NCBI RefSeq assembly: GCF_034190915.1 | Contig: NW_026947496.1 | Location: 32,980,001 to 33,044,000, forward strand | Direction of reading: 5' to 3' | DNA: 64,000 bases | Source of the DNA: Cavia porcellus | Taxonomy: Eukaryota > Chordata > Mammalia > Rodentia > Caviidae | Shown: positions 34,689 to 46,649 of the stretch, piece after piece | Layout: each line of letters starts with the position of its first letter | Position numbering within the stretch: the stretch's first letter is position 1 | Notes under the pieces: generated by a model | What the model saw: the letters and a program-made list of their open reading frames with translations, nothing else | The model's database searches: none | Told to the model about the DNA's origin: nothing | Translations under genes and position numbers: made by a program

Positions 34689-35955
34689 AAGAATTTCCTG
34701 CCAGACTCCATAATACTTGATGGAGCTCAGAGCACAGGAGACAGCCTTCCCGAGGAGCATCTACTCGACTGAGCTGAGGGGAAGGTGATGGGAAGGGAAG
34801 GACCAGGTCGTGGCTCTCTCCCAGACAGGCTGAAAATACCAGTATCCTTTTACCTCACCCCAGTTTGGTAACAAGGCAAAGTTCAACATGAAGAGATGAG
34901 AGCCACAGAGACAGGAGCAGAGCATGGAACAGAAGGTCAGATGTTTTGTCCCTGGAAAGAGGGCAAACATCAGGACGAGGTGTCAGAGCTTCCAAAAGAC
35001 TCAGGAATTGAAACAGTGTTGGGAAATTCACACTGGAGTTTGCATAGAAAATAATAGCTCCTTTCTAATTAATAGCAGCAAGTTTAGAATGATTTTCAGT
35101 AAATCCTGCTTTTATCACCATCTGCCCCAGTCAAATGCATGTATAGTGCCAGAAACTGCTGTGGATTTTTCTACCATGGACACTGATGTGGATAGTAAAT
35201 AGTGTTTTCTCAAAGCTTTGTTGTCCTGACCAATGTCATCACTCAGTTTTTATCTGGTTTCAAATAGAAACCAGAGATTGGAGGAGGTATAAGGAGTGAC
35301 AAGTTACATCAGAGGCTTCTTAGCTCACCATAAAGTAATATTTACTTTAAGACTTGGAGTGGGATATGGGGTTGGCAGAATTATTGGATAATTTCTACCC
35401 TCTAAAATTCTTACTCACAAGACACAGGTCATTGAATCTTGGCCAGGACACTAGGCTTTGTCATAGGGTTTCATGTTAAGGCACAGGAAGTGGTTACTAA
35501 AATAAAACCAGAAACTCAAATTTAAAAATTGCAAATTGCATGAATAAATCTAACTAGTACTCTGAAATCCTTCATTGAAATGAGGCAGGTGAGAGAGCTG
35601 CGGCCTTATAGGAGATGCCTTTGAGCATCACGAGGGTACACCAGCAGGAACAGTCGTAAAGACAGAATCAGTGTTCTCATTCAGGAACACTGAGAATCCA
35701 GCCTGCCAAGGTGGGTTACATAGGGTGCTTCTGGTTAGAATTTTTATTTGTGTGACAGGGGGGCCTGTAGAAATTTCTAACTTAATTTGTATGAAAAACC
35801 ATTACTTGCCTTAGTGAGATGGATGACAATTTCTAGTGTTTTATCCATGAGACAAATATAGTTATGTGCATCTCAAGGAAAATCCATTTTGGAGAATTCT
35901 AACATTCTAGAACCACTGGAATAATACTAGGAGTTATTAAGAACTGGATTTTAAA
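34689..35955. other. Unassigned DNA
   Basis: No gene or repeat recognised. The 92-codon frame at 34924-35202 has no recognisable domain. Confidence 0.35.
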
Positions 35956-36055
35956 TTGGGTTTGGTGGTGCACACAGTCTTGGAGGCTAAGACCAGAGGA
36001 CTGAAAATTCAAGCCTTGCCTAAGCAAACTACTTAGTGAGAACCTGTCTCCAAAT
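35956..36055 (+). mobile_element. B1 SINE, diverged
   Basis: 'ttgggtttggtggtgcacac', 'tcttggaggctaagacc' and 'agtgagaacctgtctcc' follow B1 order. It is shortened in the middle and has an A-rich end. Confidence 0.75.
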
Positions 36056-36191
36056 AAAAATCTAAGATAAAGTGACAACAGATTTGTCATCACAAACTAC
36101 ACAAGATAGAAACAAGCTAAATCTTTAAAGGTCTGTTATCAACAGTTTTTCAAGAAGAAAGTGTTTACTTGTGATAATAATGATACATAAA

Positions 36192-36886
36192 ATACATGCA
36201 GCTTTAGGAGAAAAGTCATCTCCTCCACAGAATCAGCCACGCTGGGACTGAGGGTAGCTCACCAGCAAACCAACTAGCCAGCCTTTCTGGTAAACCACAC
36301 AAGTCATGCAGAGTCCAGGAGGAGAAAAGTCAGATAGTGCCTCCCGTAAGCCTACCGACTCACAGGCTGAGGCTCACCAACTACCCCACTCCCTGACACC
36401 TCCCGTAAGCAACCAGCTGGTTCAGAAGACAGGCTGAGTTGACAGCCACTGAGGTACAAACAGCAAGTAAATGCTTGTATTGTTAGGTTGATTTTGCAGG
36501 CCCAAGGTCAGTGGCCTGAGCATGACTGGGAAGATGACAGTATGCAATGTAGCAAATATGGGGATTGCCTTCTCTCTTGTCTTTGAAATCCAATATTGTT
36601 CACACTGTTTTGGTTTTGTCTCAACTAATTGTTTTTGTTTTATACAGTGTTATGTTTTGATTGGTTTTAGTCTGTTCTGTTTTGGTTTGATTTTGCTATA
36701 TCTGATGGAGTGGACAGCTATTGTGAAGATAACAAGATATACTATGATTGTCGTTTTTCTAGCATCCTGCTTCAAAATTCTGTACCAGTTTTCTGCTTTG
36801 CTTTGATCACCTTTGTTCTGTCTTATTTTGTTGAGTTGTATTATCTTTAAAATAAAAAAATTTTTAAAAATATACATACAGCTTTA
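36192..36886 (+). mobile_element. Composite L1-tailed non-autonomous retroelement, copy E1
   Basis: The insert 36207-36871 (665 bp) is flanked by 15-bp target duplications differing at one base: atacatgcagcttta (36192-36206) and atacatacagcttta (36872-36886). The first about 350 bp is a G/C-richer body with internal repetition: 'aggagaaaagtca' at 36206-36218 and 36320-36332, 'cctcccgtaagc' at 36340-36351 and 36400-36411. The last about 310 bp is T/G-rich and homologous to the sense strand of the L1-d 3' UTR units, for example 'gacagctattgtgaagataa' (36711-36730) against the L1-d sense phrase 'aacagctatcgtgaagaaaa'. It ends 'ctttaaaataaaaa' with AATAAA at 36851-36856. It has no coding capacity. 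The same order of body and tail is seen at 48117-48661. Confidence 0.7.
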
Positions 36887-36903
36887 AATCTAAAAATAAA
36901 TCA

Positions 36904-36955
36904 TGTTGGGGATGCAGCTCAGTGCAAAGGTCCCGAGTTCAATGTTGAGTCTTAT
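36904..36955 (+). mobile_element. ID-like SINE fragment
   Basis: 'ttggggatgcagctcagtgc' followed by 'tcccgagttcaatgttgagt' has the A-box and B-box-like spacing of an ID element with the middle deleted. It lies 17 bp downstream of the composite element. Confidence 0.65.
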
Positions 36956-37035
36956 TTCTCTCTTCTTTTTTTCTTTATTTCCTTTTTCTCCTCCATTCTT
37001 TTCCTCATCATCTTCTCTTCCTTCCTTCTTTCACA
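36956..37035. repeat. Pyrimidine tract
   Basis: About 80 bp almost entirely C and T. A frame running across it is an artefact of composition. Confidence 0.85.
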
Positions 37036-37735
37036 TCCATATCCCCAGTCACACATCCAGAACACTTTCCGCCTCAGAGAGAGAAGGTCTGTACCCAGGG
37101 TAGTGAGAGCCGGGTAGTGGAGGAGCATCTGGCCTCTTTCTAATGGAAAAGGAGATGGAGAGAAAGAAAAATCTTCAATCACAGTCAGCAGGATGACTCA
37201 TGAGAACAACCAGGCAAGAACGGGTTAATTTTAAGAACATTCTTTGAAACAGTTCTGATGGGGAATTCTTACAAGTGGCAGAAAAAGAAGAGGGAGAGTA
37301 TAAAACAGACAAAAGTATAATACAGTCGAGGACTGTGAATTGAGCTATGAAACTTTTGTCTTGTCTTATAAGTGGATGCAGTTTAAAATGTAATGATTCC
37401 TGTAGGATTAGGTATTTCGTTCCATGCTGCGTGCTGAGTAAGCAAATTCATTTGTAAATGGGGGTGGTGCAGAAATGGACTGTTAAGTTCATATAAAGGA
37501 ATTGAACAATTGTACCCCAATTACAATGGAAAATGATGATTTTTAAATATAATTTTCTCTTGTTCTATTGGGAGAGATTTGAAGACATTTGCCAATAAGG
37601 AAATCCCTGGCAATGGCATTGGTAAGGGAAGTAGAATTCCAACCCTTATACAGGGCTGTACTGTTCCAGGTTGGGAGGCTGACCCCACACCTGGGCTGTG
37701 GTGCACCTGCCTATCCCCAGGCCTGGGGCAGTTTC
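37036..37735. other. Unassigned DNA
   Basis: No gene or repeat recognised up to the hAT remnant. Confidence 0.35.
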
Positions 37736-37739
37736 CAAA

Positions 37740-37900
37740 CTTCTCTACGCTACAATCTCCTAGGGAGCATTTGCAGGAATCAGTGCCTGGTGCCCACTCT
37801 ACACCAATTACATGGCCTCTTTGGGGATGGGGATCAGGCACTGCTATTTCCCCAAACCTCTCCAGATAATTGCATTTTCAAAAAGAGTTGAAAATCATCG
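37740..37900 (+). mobile_element. MER5A-like hAT DNA transposon remnant
   Basis: 'ctcctagggagcatttgcag', 'tgcctggtgcccac', 'accaattacatggcctcttt', 'ggatggggatcaggcactgc' and 'aaagagttgaaaatc' follow the palindromic MER5A layout ('cacctggggagc...gaccaattaaatcagaatctctggggg...aggcatcggt'). It is a non-autonomous element with no transposase. Overlapping frames at 37521-37891 on both strands reflect its near-palindromic structure. Confidence 0.65.
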
Positions 37901-37905
37901 CACCA

Positions 37906-39291
37906 GGAACAACAGAACACTGCATGAAATTTCCTGTGGGACCAACAGTGATAAAGTAAAAGAAATGAAGTTGGTGGGAAATAGACAAGTACAGGTAAAA
38001 GAGACAAATACAGGTAGGTTTTAGATTAAGTGGCCAGGGAGTGCCAGCACTTGGTCCAAAGAGAGCAAGAGCATCACTTTTTCAGTACCTTAAAACATGG
38101 AAAGATAACCCAGAGCTGGGATACTGTTGATTTCCCTGAGCACAGAGAATCTGTAAGAAACTTCAAACATTAGCTCTTTTAAAGATTCTGAGTCTGATCT
38201 GTGCTACAGAACTCCAAGCAATCTGGGCTGAGGTAAGTTTTGAGGATGCATGTTTCCCATAGCGAAGAGTCAGTTTATGCTCCTCCTGGAGCAGGCAGTG
38301 AGCAGTGTGGGAGCCAACATCAGTAAGAACCTTTAGCAACAGACCAGCTCTTGGGACTTCAAAAATGAAAGGTGATTGCCTGGTTTCTAAAGCTAGATGC
38401 TGGCCTTAGTGCAAGCTCCCTGTGCACAAGCAAAGTATAAGAGTTAGGTGACTTAATGCTGATAAAAGGTTACCTGTAACCAAAAATTACTTTGGTATTA
38501 AGAGAAAGCTTTGAGTTCTTTATCTTTCTCCCATCTTTCTAGTATATACCCAAGACAGAGCCACAGATTATTAATACTTGTTTTGTAATTGAAGTACCAG
38601 AAAAGAAAATTCTGGCAACATCAGAGACCACCTTGTTAGTTTATTGTGGGTCTCCTCATTGTAAAAACCAATTTAATAGGATGCTATACTTGCCAAATTT
38701 TTGGCTCACCAGATTTTCTCAGCATTTCCCATCTGCTCACATGATAGCCTGAAGACATTTGCTTCCCTGGGTACCGCGTTATGCCTCGAAACTGCCTAAA
38801 GGAATGTTCTCACCCAAGCTGCTTTAATAAGGTTAAGTACATAAAATATTCACTTCGTGGGATACATGCCCATATGCCATCTTACCATTAATCACAAAAA
38901 AATGGACATTTAATTATTCTGTTCTCTGAGGTCCATTGTTGTTGTTAGAAGATAAAAGACCCCACGAATCAAGCTGTCTTGTTTATCAATGATGGCATTT
39001 TTGCCTACTGCACAGTATTTTCCCCATCTGGTCATATTTCACTTGTCTGCATATCTTACAAATGCCTATTCCTCATTGTCAGCTTTCTCCATGTACTTGG
39101 AGGCAGCTGGCCCCGGATACTGCAGAGTGTTCCTTGCCATCATTTCCTTTTCGTCTATTATGTGTTTTTAAACACTCCCATGGGCACTGAGGTTTTGTTC
39201 TATTATATAATAGAAAGATAGCTTTTCAGGGAGCTGGAAGGAAGCTGTCACATACACAGGCACGATAACAAACCTGTACACTCCTGATTGG
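37906..39291. other. Unassigned DNA
   Basis: No gene or repeat recognised. Paired short frames at 38979-39221 show no motif. Confidence 0.35.
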
Positions 39292-39612
39292 TGATATGGT
39301 TTAGGTATGGCCTGAGTGTGTTCCCTAAGGTTGCATTTGCTAAAATATAATCTCTATTGTAGCAATGAAGAGAGAAGAAACAGTCTGACTATCATGCTTA
39401 GAGGTGGGGCTGTGGGTTGTCAGTGTTATTTGTTGAAAGCGAGAGAGACCAGAGGATGGATGTGCACATGCAGTGCACACAAACATGCATACTTCTGGTA
39501 TCTCATCATGTGATGCCCTGAGATGCCCCAGGACTCTACTGGCAAGAGAGGGTCACAGCCAGGTGTAGCCCTTGACCCTCCAGAGTTATCCTGCCTCAGG
39601 GATTTCATTATA
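39292..39612 (+). mobile_element. Solo LTR, MaLR (MST/MLT1-like, family C)
   Basis: It starts 'tgatatggtttaggtatgg' and continues with 'gtgttccctaaggttgcatt', 'cttagaggtggggctgtgg', 'tgatgccctgagatgcccca' and 'cttgaccctccaga', the usual order of MST/MLT1-type LTRs. The middle and 3' end are shortened and no target duplication is evident. Confidence 0.6.
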
Positions 39613-40104
39613 ATAATGAAAATATTATTAGTCTGTTGACTAATATAATAGTCCTGAAATCCTTTCCAGGAATTTTGGAGTCAGACACTCTAGCCTTGTA
39701 CACACTGGCCTAGCATAGGAAGCCTCGTTCTATGTTGGGGACTAAGAGTTCTTGGGCATTTTGGTAAATGTCCCCTGTTTTTCCCTATTGAAAATCATGA
39801 CCCAGATTTGGTATCTAATGGAGAGAGAACAAATGAATGAATCATGAAGATTATACTTTCTCAAAGGCAGGCTATTTGTGCTTTTTTTTGTATTTAAAAA
39901 TCTGCATGCATATATAAATAGGTAGGTTGCTTGGACAGCATTGCTGTTCCCTGAAGAGGCCCAGTTCACACAGGTACAACAGCCTGAAGGAAGGTACAAT
40001 CTGGAGTCAGAGATACCAATTCCAATCTTTTACCTGATTTCCTGAGGAAATAGTAGTGGGCCAGAACAGGTGGTAAAAATCAGAATGCTAGAAAGAAGCC
40101 AGTG
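39613..40104. other. Unassigned DNA
   Basis: Nothing recognised. Confidence 0.3.
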
Positions 40105-40215
40105 TTTAGTAAGTACTCCTTTATACCCTCCACAGGGGTTTCATGTGTGTGATGTCTCATCTTTTCACAGTCTGGCTTCATTTCTGTTTTGCAGGTAAGG
40201 AGACAGGCTTGTTGT
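40105..40215 (-). mobile_element. MIR SINE, antisense
   Basis: 'gtttagtaagtactccttta', 'tcatgtgtgtgatgtctcat' and 'tttgcaggtaaggagacagg' match the reverse complement of the MIR core ('ttactatgtgcc...tgttatctcattt...ttacagatgaggaaactga'). Confidence 0.55.
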
Positions 40216-41505
40216 GCTTTGCTATCCTACAGCAAAGGCAGCACTTGCACTGTCCCTGAATACTGCTGCTTTTCCCACTCTGCCCTGCCTGTGCTACACT
40301 TTCCAGCTTCTAGATAGATGTGCAGAGGCAGGTGCACAGGCTCAGGTCAGGAAACTTTAATAACACTTTTCCTAGTGCTTCCCTCTCTCAGGGAAACTCC
40401 TCCCACCCCCACCTATGATTTATTTTTATAAAGCCATCTCTCTATCAGTCTTTGGGTGCAAACCCATCTGCCTAAAAAGAGCCTCCTGGATGTTTGATCA
40501 TAAACAGATACACAGAACATTCAGCAAATACCATACTGCACTATGTATTCCTGAGGTGACTACAGCAAAAAGAATCATTTGCAGCAAGTCTTAAAATCTT
40601 GCTGAATAACCATTGATCTACCTCTCTGGTTCAATTTCTAATCAGTTAACCAGTGTTGATCAGACACAAAACGTGACTCGGAAGGAGGTCTCCATGTAGC
40701 CTGGCCTGGCCTCCCAGGCATCAGCACTCGACATCAATAAGAGACACTCATCAGTGTTTGAAAGTGGCTGTTGGTCTTCCAATGCCATCTCTTCTCCAGA
40801 TAAAAAATTTCTAGTTTCTTGGAACCTGTATGTTTCCATAGTTGTGTTGTGTGCATCCTCACACATCTGGTAGGAGAGCTGGGGGCTTCCATGCCAGTCT
40901 CCATCCTTCGATCACATTAAATCCGACGTAAGTCTCTGGATGTTGGTGCCTGTGATCTAAACTGTACCAGGGCAAAGCAGCTAACCTCTCTGTTCCCTTC
41001 TACCATTCCCTCTCACAGCTGTATGTAAACCAGACTGCCTCTGACTTTGCTCCTCACCTTTCCTCACTGGAAATCAGTATCACTTTTCTCCTATAATCTT
41101 GGTGCTCTTTCTTCCTTCCCGTTTCTGGTTCATTGATCTGATTGACCATTTCTTTGCTGATACTTGGCTATTTTGTCTAGAGTCATTGTAGTTTTCTTTG
41201 ATAAGGTAAGATTTCTCCTCTCAACTAGTTCTAGAAAACAACAAACAAATTGGAGTTCTGATTACAACTGCCTTGAAAACACAAATTAATTAAGAGAAGT
41301 TTTTTTTTAAAGAAGTTCTCCCCTCAAACACAAAATAAAATCCCTAATTCATTTTGGCTCTTTTTTGGTGTTTTTAAGAAAGATTTTATAACTTACTTTT
41401 ATGGATTCTGCCCTTTCTCACTAAAGTTGAAAACTCTAAGGTTAAAAGCAGCCTTCCATGATCCCATCATTAATAGTCTAACTTATCTACTCTTTAGACT
41501 CATGT
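40216..41505. other. Unassigned DNA
   Basis: No gene or repeat recognised. Confidence 0.35.
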
Positions 41506-41509
41506 TTCT

Positions 41510-41650
41510 TAATCCACTTTATTGGAATCACATGGTGAGATGTGAGTAAAAGGGTATATTCCTGGGTGCCTCCAAAGCTGAATCAGAATATCTGGGTATG
41601 AACCAGACACTGCATTTAAATGAGGCCCTGCATCTGGGGCCTGTGACAAT
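41510..41650 (+). mobile_element. hAT-Charlie-like DNA transposon remnant
   Basis: 'tttcttaatccactttattg', 'aatcacatggtgagatg', 'gctgaatcagaatatctggg' and 'actgcatttaaatgaggccc' follow MER5/MER20-like order. No transposase. Confidence 0.5.
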
Positions 41651-44600
41651 TGAATGCCACAGTATTCTTTTCCTAACAGAAACACACTGATGTACCCTCT
41701 CTACCACTCTGTCTCACTCTGGGAGCAAACCAGCTCCAGCCCTCCTCAAAGCTTAGGGCCAGAAGGGGTGATCTGTGCTTCCCCATGTGACAACCAGCAC
41801 CTTCCAAGATCTGTGCTAAAAACAAGCCAGAACTTCTTGGTCCCTCATTGTTGATTCTGGAATGCTGAAAGCAGCAGCAACAGCACGTCCCTGCCCTCCT
41901 TGTGTCTCCTTGCAGAGGAGCAGACCTGTCTCACCCAGTGCACATGCCAGGCCTGGGGCAGACACATAATGAGCTCAGGTCAATGCCCAAAACATACCAT
42001 CAGGCAGAGGCACGATGTCCATGGTGCCTCACTGAGAAAGCACAGTGTGTGCTGAGAAATAATCACCCCAAGTCATGGATGTTTTCCTTTGTCCTTCCCT
42101 CTGGCTGTTTTGAGTTCCATGACTTTATGGAGCGTCTGGCCACCCAGAGAGCACAGGAGCGCCATTCCCTTCCCTGTACCTGGCACACCTGGCCTTCACT
42201 GTGACTTTTGAGCAGAGTCTAAGCAGAAGCCAAGTTCCAACAGCTCAGCACCCACAGATGGAGCCCATTAGTAGAACATCAGACCACTCCTGGCCTGGCA
42301 GAAAGACCAAAACAGATGTGCTTTGGTCGAAAGTGGTGCAGGTTTCTGAGTAAAACGTGCATAGCTCATTAGATCATATTGAGTGGGTTACCGGATATAT
42401 TCAGTATTTTGACCTTATATTTTATTGTTGATGATTGACAAAGTAACAATCTTCTGCTCCTACTAAACAAGGATCTCCAGTGGTAGACCTGGATTTTGAT
42501 GAGCATCTTTTACTGTATCAAGGTGACCAGTGCCTTCTTCCCTCACTCTGAGGTTCCCTGGAGAAACTTCCAAATTGCTGGTCAAATAATTTCACTTACT
42601 GAGTCTTTTCCTGAGATGGAGAAAGAAGGGCTGAGGCTATTGAGCAGCCGCTGTAGGATCTGGAGAGGACAGTGAGGATGCTAGAGCAAGCTTCCTGGCC
42701 TAGAATGTCATTGTCGCCTGGTTTTCAGTTCACCATTCTGTCTACCTGAATATCCCCATGTCATCCATAAGGAAGTGACTCGTTACTCTTGACAGAAGAG
42801 AATATATAGCACAACCTCTTTTCAAGGTCCCTTCTTCTACCTAGAACAGATGTTCCCAGATCCCTGTCCCATCCCTGCCATGCCCTATTTTGACACAGCT
42901 CAGGACTCACATCCCTCTGGTCCCTTTCCAGCCCAGCACACCTGCTCCAGTCACCACCCTCCAGCCCAGTCCTAGGGCCTCTGCATCCTGCTAACCATGC
43001 ACTGCATACACACTGATTTCACCGACGTAGGATGCCCAGTGAAGCGGTCCAGGTTGAACCAAGTTTATTGTGGCTCATATTTTGTTCACAAAAGATTTTC
43101 ACAAATGAATACTGACCACAAAATTATAGGGTATCTGGTTTATAAAGAGGCTGCTATGCCAAGATTTCATCATGTTTCGGGGCCTCTTTCAATCCTTCAC
43201 ACACGTCCCAGTGCACAGCAAAGACAGATAGGTTTCCTCTCTTCCTTATCTGGAAAGGTCTCCTCTGTACCACCCCAGACCTCATCCACCTCTCTTCTGT
43301 CTGACCCTTGATGTTCTTCTGGGCCTGTAACTTCTGGTCTGCATTTGGGACTTTTGTCTCCCATGTGTTCAGACACTTCACAAGCCACTTCAGATGACTT
43401 GGCCTTACTTCCCCTTGGGGATTGTAGACACCGTTCTGGTCTGGTCACTGCATAGTGGATAGCTCATCACTCTTCTAACAGGCTCCAGGCACCTCAGCCT
43501 AATGGTGATCAATTTCTGCTGGTGGCCCATCCTCAGGGGTCCCATCATTTGAGATGCTACCTGACCCACCTGGGGCCTACACATGCTTGATCAAAAGGTT
43601 GCAGGAATTAACACACTGAAGAGCAATTTATGACCAATAGGAGGCAAGGGTCAAAATGTAAATTTTCCCCCTTCATGTCACCTGGAAAGACCACTCCCTC
43701 ATCACATACCCAGTAAGACATGCCCCGTAAAGCATCCTGGAAGTGGTTCTCCTTCCTCTCTGCTTCACTTCCTTGTCCATCTTTCTTGCTTTCCTGGCAG
43801 TCTAATGTCTAATAAAATAGTTTCATATCAACTCTAGCCTTAGATGGTGTTTCTGGGGAACCCAGGTAAAGACACCTTCTGTTTTGTGATAATTCCCACC
43901 AGTCACTTCCTTCCATTCTGCCTTGGGCTGCCCCAACACCAAGCCAAATGGAAAGTTGGACATGAAGTCCAGGGACTTGTCAAGGGCAACAGGTGGAATC
44001 TGGACACTGTCCTTGGATTAAGGAGAGTCTTCCTGGTAACATGAGCAGGACAGAGAATATGTAGACTGGCTGGTGTGCATGGTTTTTTATACGTGGTACC
44101 TACAGTTTTCTTTCTTCATATAAAAGAATGACTTTTTCATTTTTACTGAAAAATAGAGGACATAGAATTTTTTCTCATCATGTCATACATTGTTCATGTA
44201 CTTTTCCTTTTACTGCAAGAACTTGAAGACTGGTAATTCAGGTGATCATTTACTTCCCATGACTTACCTATACTTTTCTCAATCTAGGAAAAAAATTGAA
44301 GATTGTAGTAATTATAAATAGAATCACCAGAACTGACATTCCAAGCTCTCTGAATTGTGTCAAAACTGTCTTTTTTCATTTGGTACCGTGGGCTACATAA
44401 TCATGCTCTTCACTGTTCTTAACACACAATCTAAACTTTTTAACTTTGTTCCCTTGCTGAACATGTTTTCTCAACCCCAAAAGGACTCCATCTCCAGCAT
44501 CCGCCTTCCACAGCTCAGATCAAGGCCTGAAAAAGATGCTTGCCAGTTGGAGGCTCAGTTTCTTACAGGTCCTGAAATCCAGTCGTTATGGTGAGCTATT

Positions 44601-44985
44601 AAAAACCCCACTCCCAGGAGTGTTGGGGTGCCTGGGTACAGGGCTCGTCTCTGTGACTGGAGCCTGGGCACTACAGGGAAGAATACAGCATGCTGGGTTT
44701 CCAACTGGAAATCAGGCAGCAGTTTTCCAGTTTTGCACAAGGTTTGAGTAAGCCTTGTCCCCAGACTGGTTTATTGGTACAGAATCACGGCCACTACAGT
44801 CCCCCTCCAGCCCGCAGGGAAATGAAGACTAATGTGAAACTAATCGGGGACATAAATATTTTGACCCTAACACCTAGGTTCTGCTAGTAATTTCCATTTA
44901 TACTCTACCTTTGATAAAAACTTACTGCTGAATAACCTCTCTCTATTGGTCTTAAGAAGTAATTGCAAATTTTATTTATTTATTT
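41651..44985. other. Unassigned DNA, slightly higher GC
   Basis: About 3.3 kb with no recognised repeat or gene. Frames of about 100 codons at 41902-42204 and 42997-43311 have no known motif, and no splice-consistent exon chain could be argued. Confidence 0.4.
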
Positions 44986-44987
44986 AT

Positions 44988-45066
44988 CTTTGGTACCAGG
45001 GATCAAACTCACAACCTTGTATTTTCCAGGCAGGCACTTACACCACTGAGCTAAATCCCTGGTCTT
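44988..45066 (-). mobile_element. ID-like SINE, antisense
   Basis: 'tttggtaccagggatcaaac' (antisense B-box region), 'caggcaggcacttacaccac' and 'tgagctaaatccctgg' form a full antisense ID-type unit, preceded by an antisense tail-like 'tttatttatttatttatc' run. Confidence 0.85.
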
Positions 45067-45211
45067 GTAATTGTAAATTTTAATGCAAGATCTCCTCATT
45101 TTAAAATCATTGTATAACCCTAATTTCAAAGAATAATTTAGATAGCTCATTTGGTCAGTGTTTGTTTAATGAATGAAGAAATTTGAGGGATCACAACCAC
45201 AGTCAAGATGA

Positions 45212-46640
45212 CAGCACTGGGTTTCTGGGAAGATGGCAAAGTGCTGAAAAGCAGAGAAGCAGCCTCTCTGAGATTTGATGGCCACCCTGAAATACAGTAA
45301 TGTAAGGAAGATAAGGAGGGACCTGGGTCCCCAGGACCCAAGAAGGATCTGGAGCTAGAACTGAAGCCCACAGGAGAGTAAGGAGAGAAGCTTCAATGAA
45401 AAAGTAGGAGGAGACAGCAGGTGCTTTCTCCTGAGCTTGGAATCACTGTGTGGGAGGGGCAGCTCAAACCTGCAGATTCATGGTGACTGCTGCCAAGCAC
45501 AGAGGCGCCATGGAGAAGCACACTAGTAGAGTGGAGCAGGGAGTGCAGCAGACCTCACGGGCTGGTGAATTGTTTTGCTTTGGATGAGCAACAGGAGAGA
45601 GCAGCTGGCCTGGAGCCATCTTGGAGAGAGGCCAACTGAACTTAGGATTTTGAGCAGCTGCTGGTTCCAACTAGTGGCTCCCAGTTGAGTTCAAGTCCAC
45701 AGGGACTATACGGATTGCTGTGGCAGGGCAGGTCTGGTTCCAGTATCACAGCCAGAGGCCAGAATGAATTTCAGTGAAATAAGGATACAGGCTTTCTGGG
45801 ATGACCCACTACCCCGCCACGCATCTGCTACTGGCTTGCTAGGATTGGTCGATGAGATACGGACTCTGTCTACTCATATTGCTGACCAGCAGCAGCAGAG
45901 GACCGTTTTCTTATTTTCTTTCTCTTTCATTTGTTTGTTTTCATTATTTGTTATTATTTTTTAGTGAGTGTGAAAATGGTTTCTAGTTTTTTTGTTCTTG
46001 TTCTTGTCCTCTTCTGTTCTTGCTTTTATTTTTTTCTCCTCTCTTTCCCTCCTGTTTCATGCACCAGTTTCCCAAAGTTTGCATCATACTCCTTTGTCTT
46101 CTGGTCTTGCTTCTAATCTCTTCCTTTTCTTCTGTTTCTCTATTTTTCCCCAAACATCTTTTAATTTTTCTCCCCTGAGGGTAAAATTGCCATATTGAGT
46201 GAATATTTACTGCATTCAACTTTCTGGCTCAATGTAGATTTTGTCGCATAACCAGAAATCTAGTTCATACTGCTAAAGGTGTCAAACTGAGTTACCTCAG
46301 TTTGTCATTTTCTATGCCGTGCTTGATGCTGTTATTACTGCTGATTGTACCACTTTAACCAAAGTGACATAATTGTTCTAACCAAGTGTTATTTCTGGTA
46401 TACCAAAGTTGAGATTGCCTAAGGGTGATAAAAAATACTATAGGCCAGTGCCAAAGAACCAGGGGCCAAGCCAAGTAGACAGCGACTTCCCATCAAAATA
46501 AATCAAACAGGTAAGTTCTTATGACAAACTCAAAATCCAGAAGCCAGCTATAAAAAGAAGATGTCTCTGAGAAGTTGTCATTTCCTAAATGTTCTAAATA
46601 CTAGCATTAAAGATACATGCCATAGGTAATTTATAAGCAT
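45212..46640 (+). other. L1-c 5' UTR (promoter region of the L1)
   Basis: It starts near 'ctgggaagatggcaaag', an 'agatgg' start common to L1 5' UTRs, and shares blocks with 16916-17500 of L1-b ('cagcctctctgaga', 'ccactttaaccaaagtgaca'). 45900-46170 is a long T/C-rich tract. 46283-46304 is a perfect hairpin (9-bp arms caaactgag and ctcagtttg, 4-nt loop). Unlike L1-d it shows no obvious tandem monomers. L1 5' UTRs normally act as internal Pol II promoters; activity here is not testable. Confidence 0.7.
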
Positions 46641-46649
46641 CAACCCTGA

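Noticed and set aside
37521..37891. Three overlapping frames near 37.6-37.9 kb as an exon
   Set aside because: They coincide partly with a near-palindromic MER5A-like hAT remnant, which gives open frames on both strands.
42997..43381. A processed pseudogene
   Set aside because: Moderate-length frames on both strands but no recognised protein, no A-tail and no flanking duplication.
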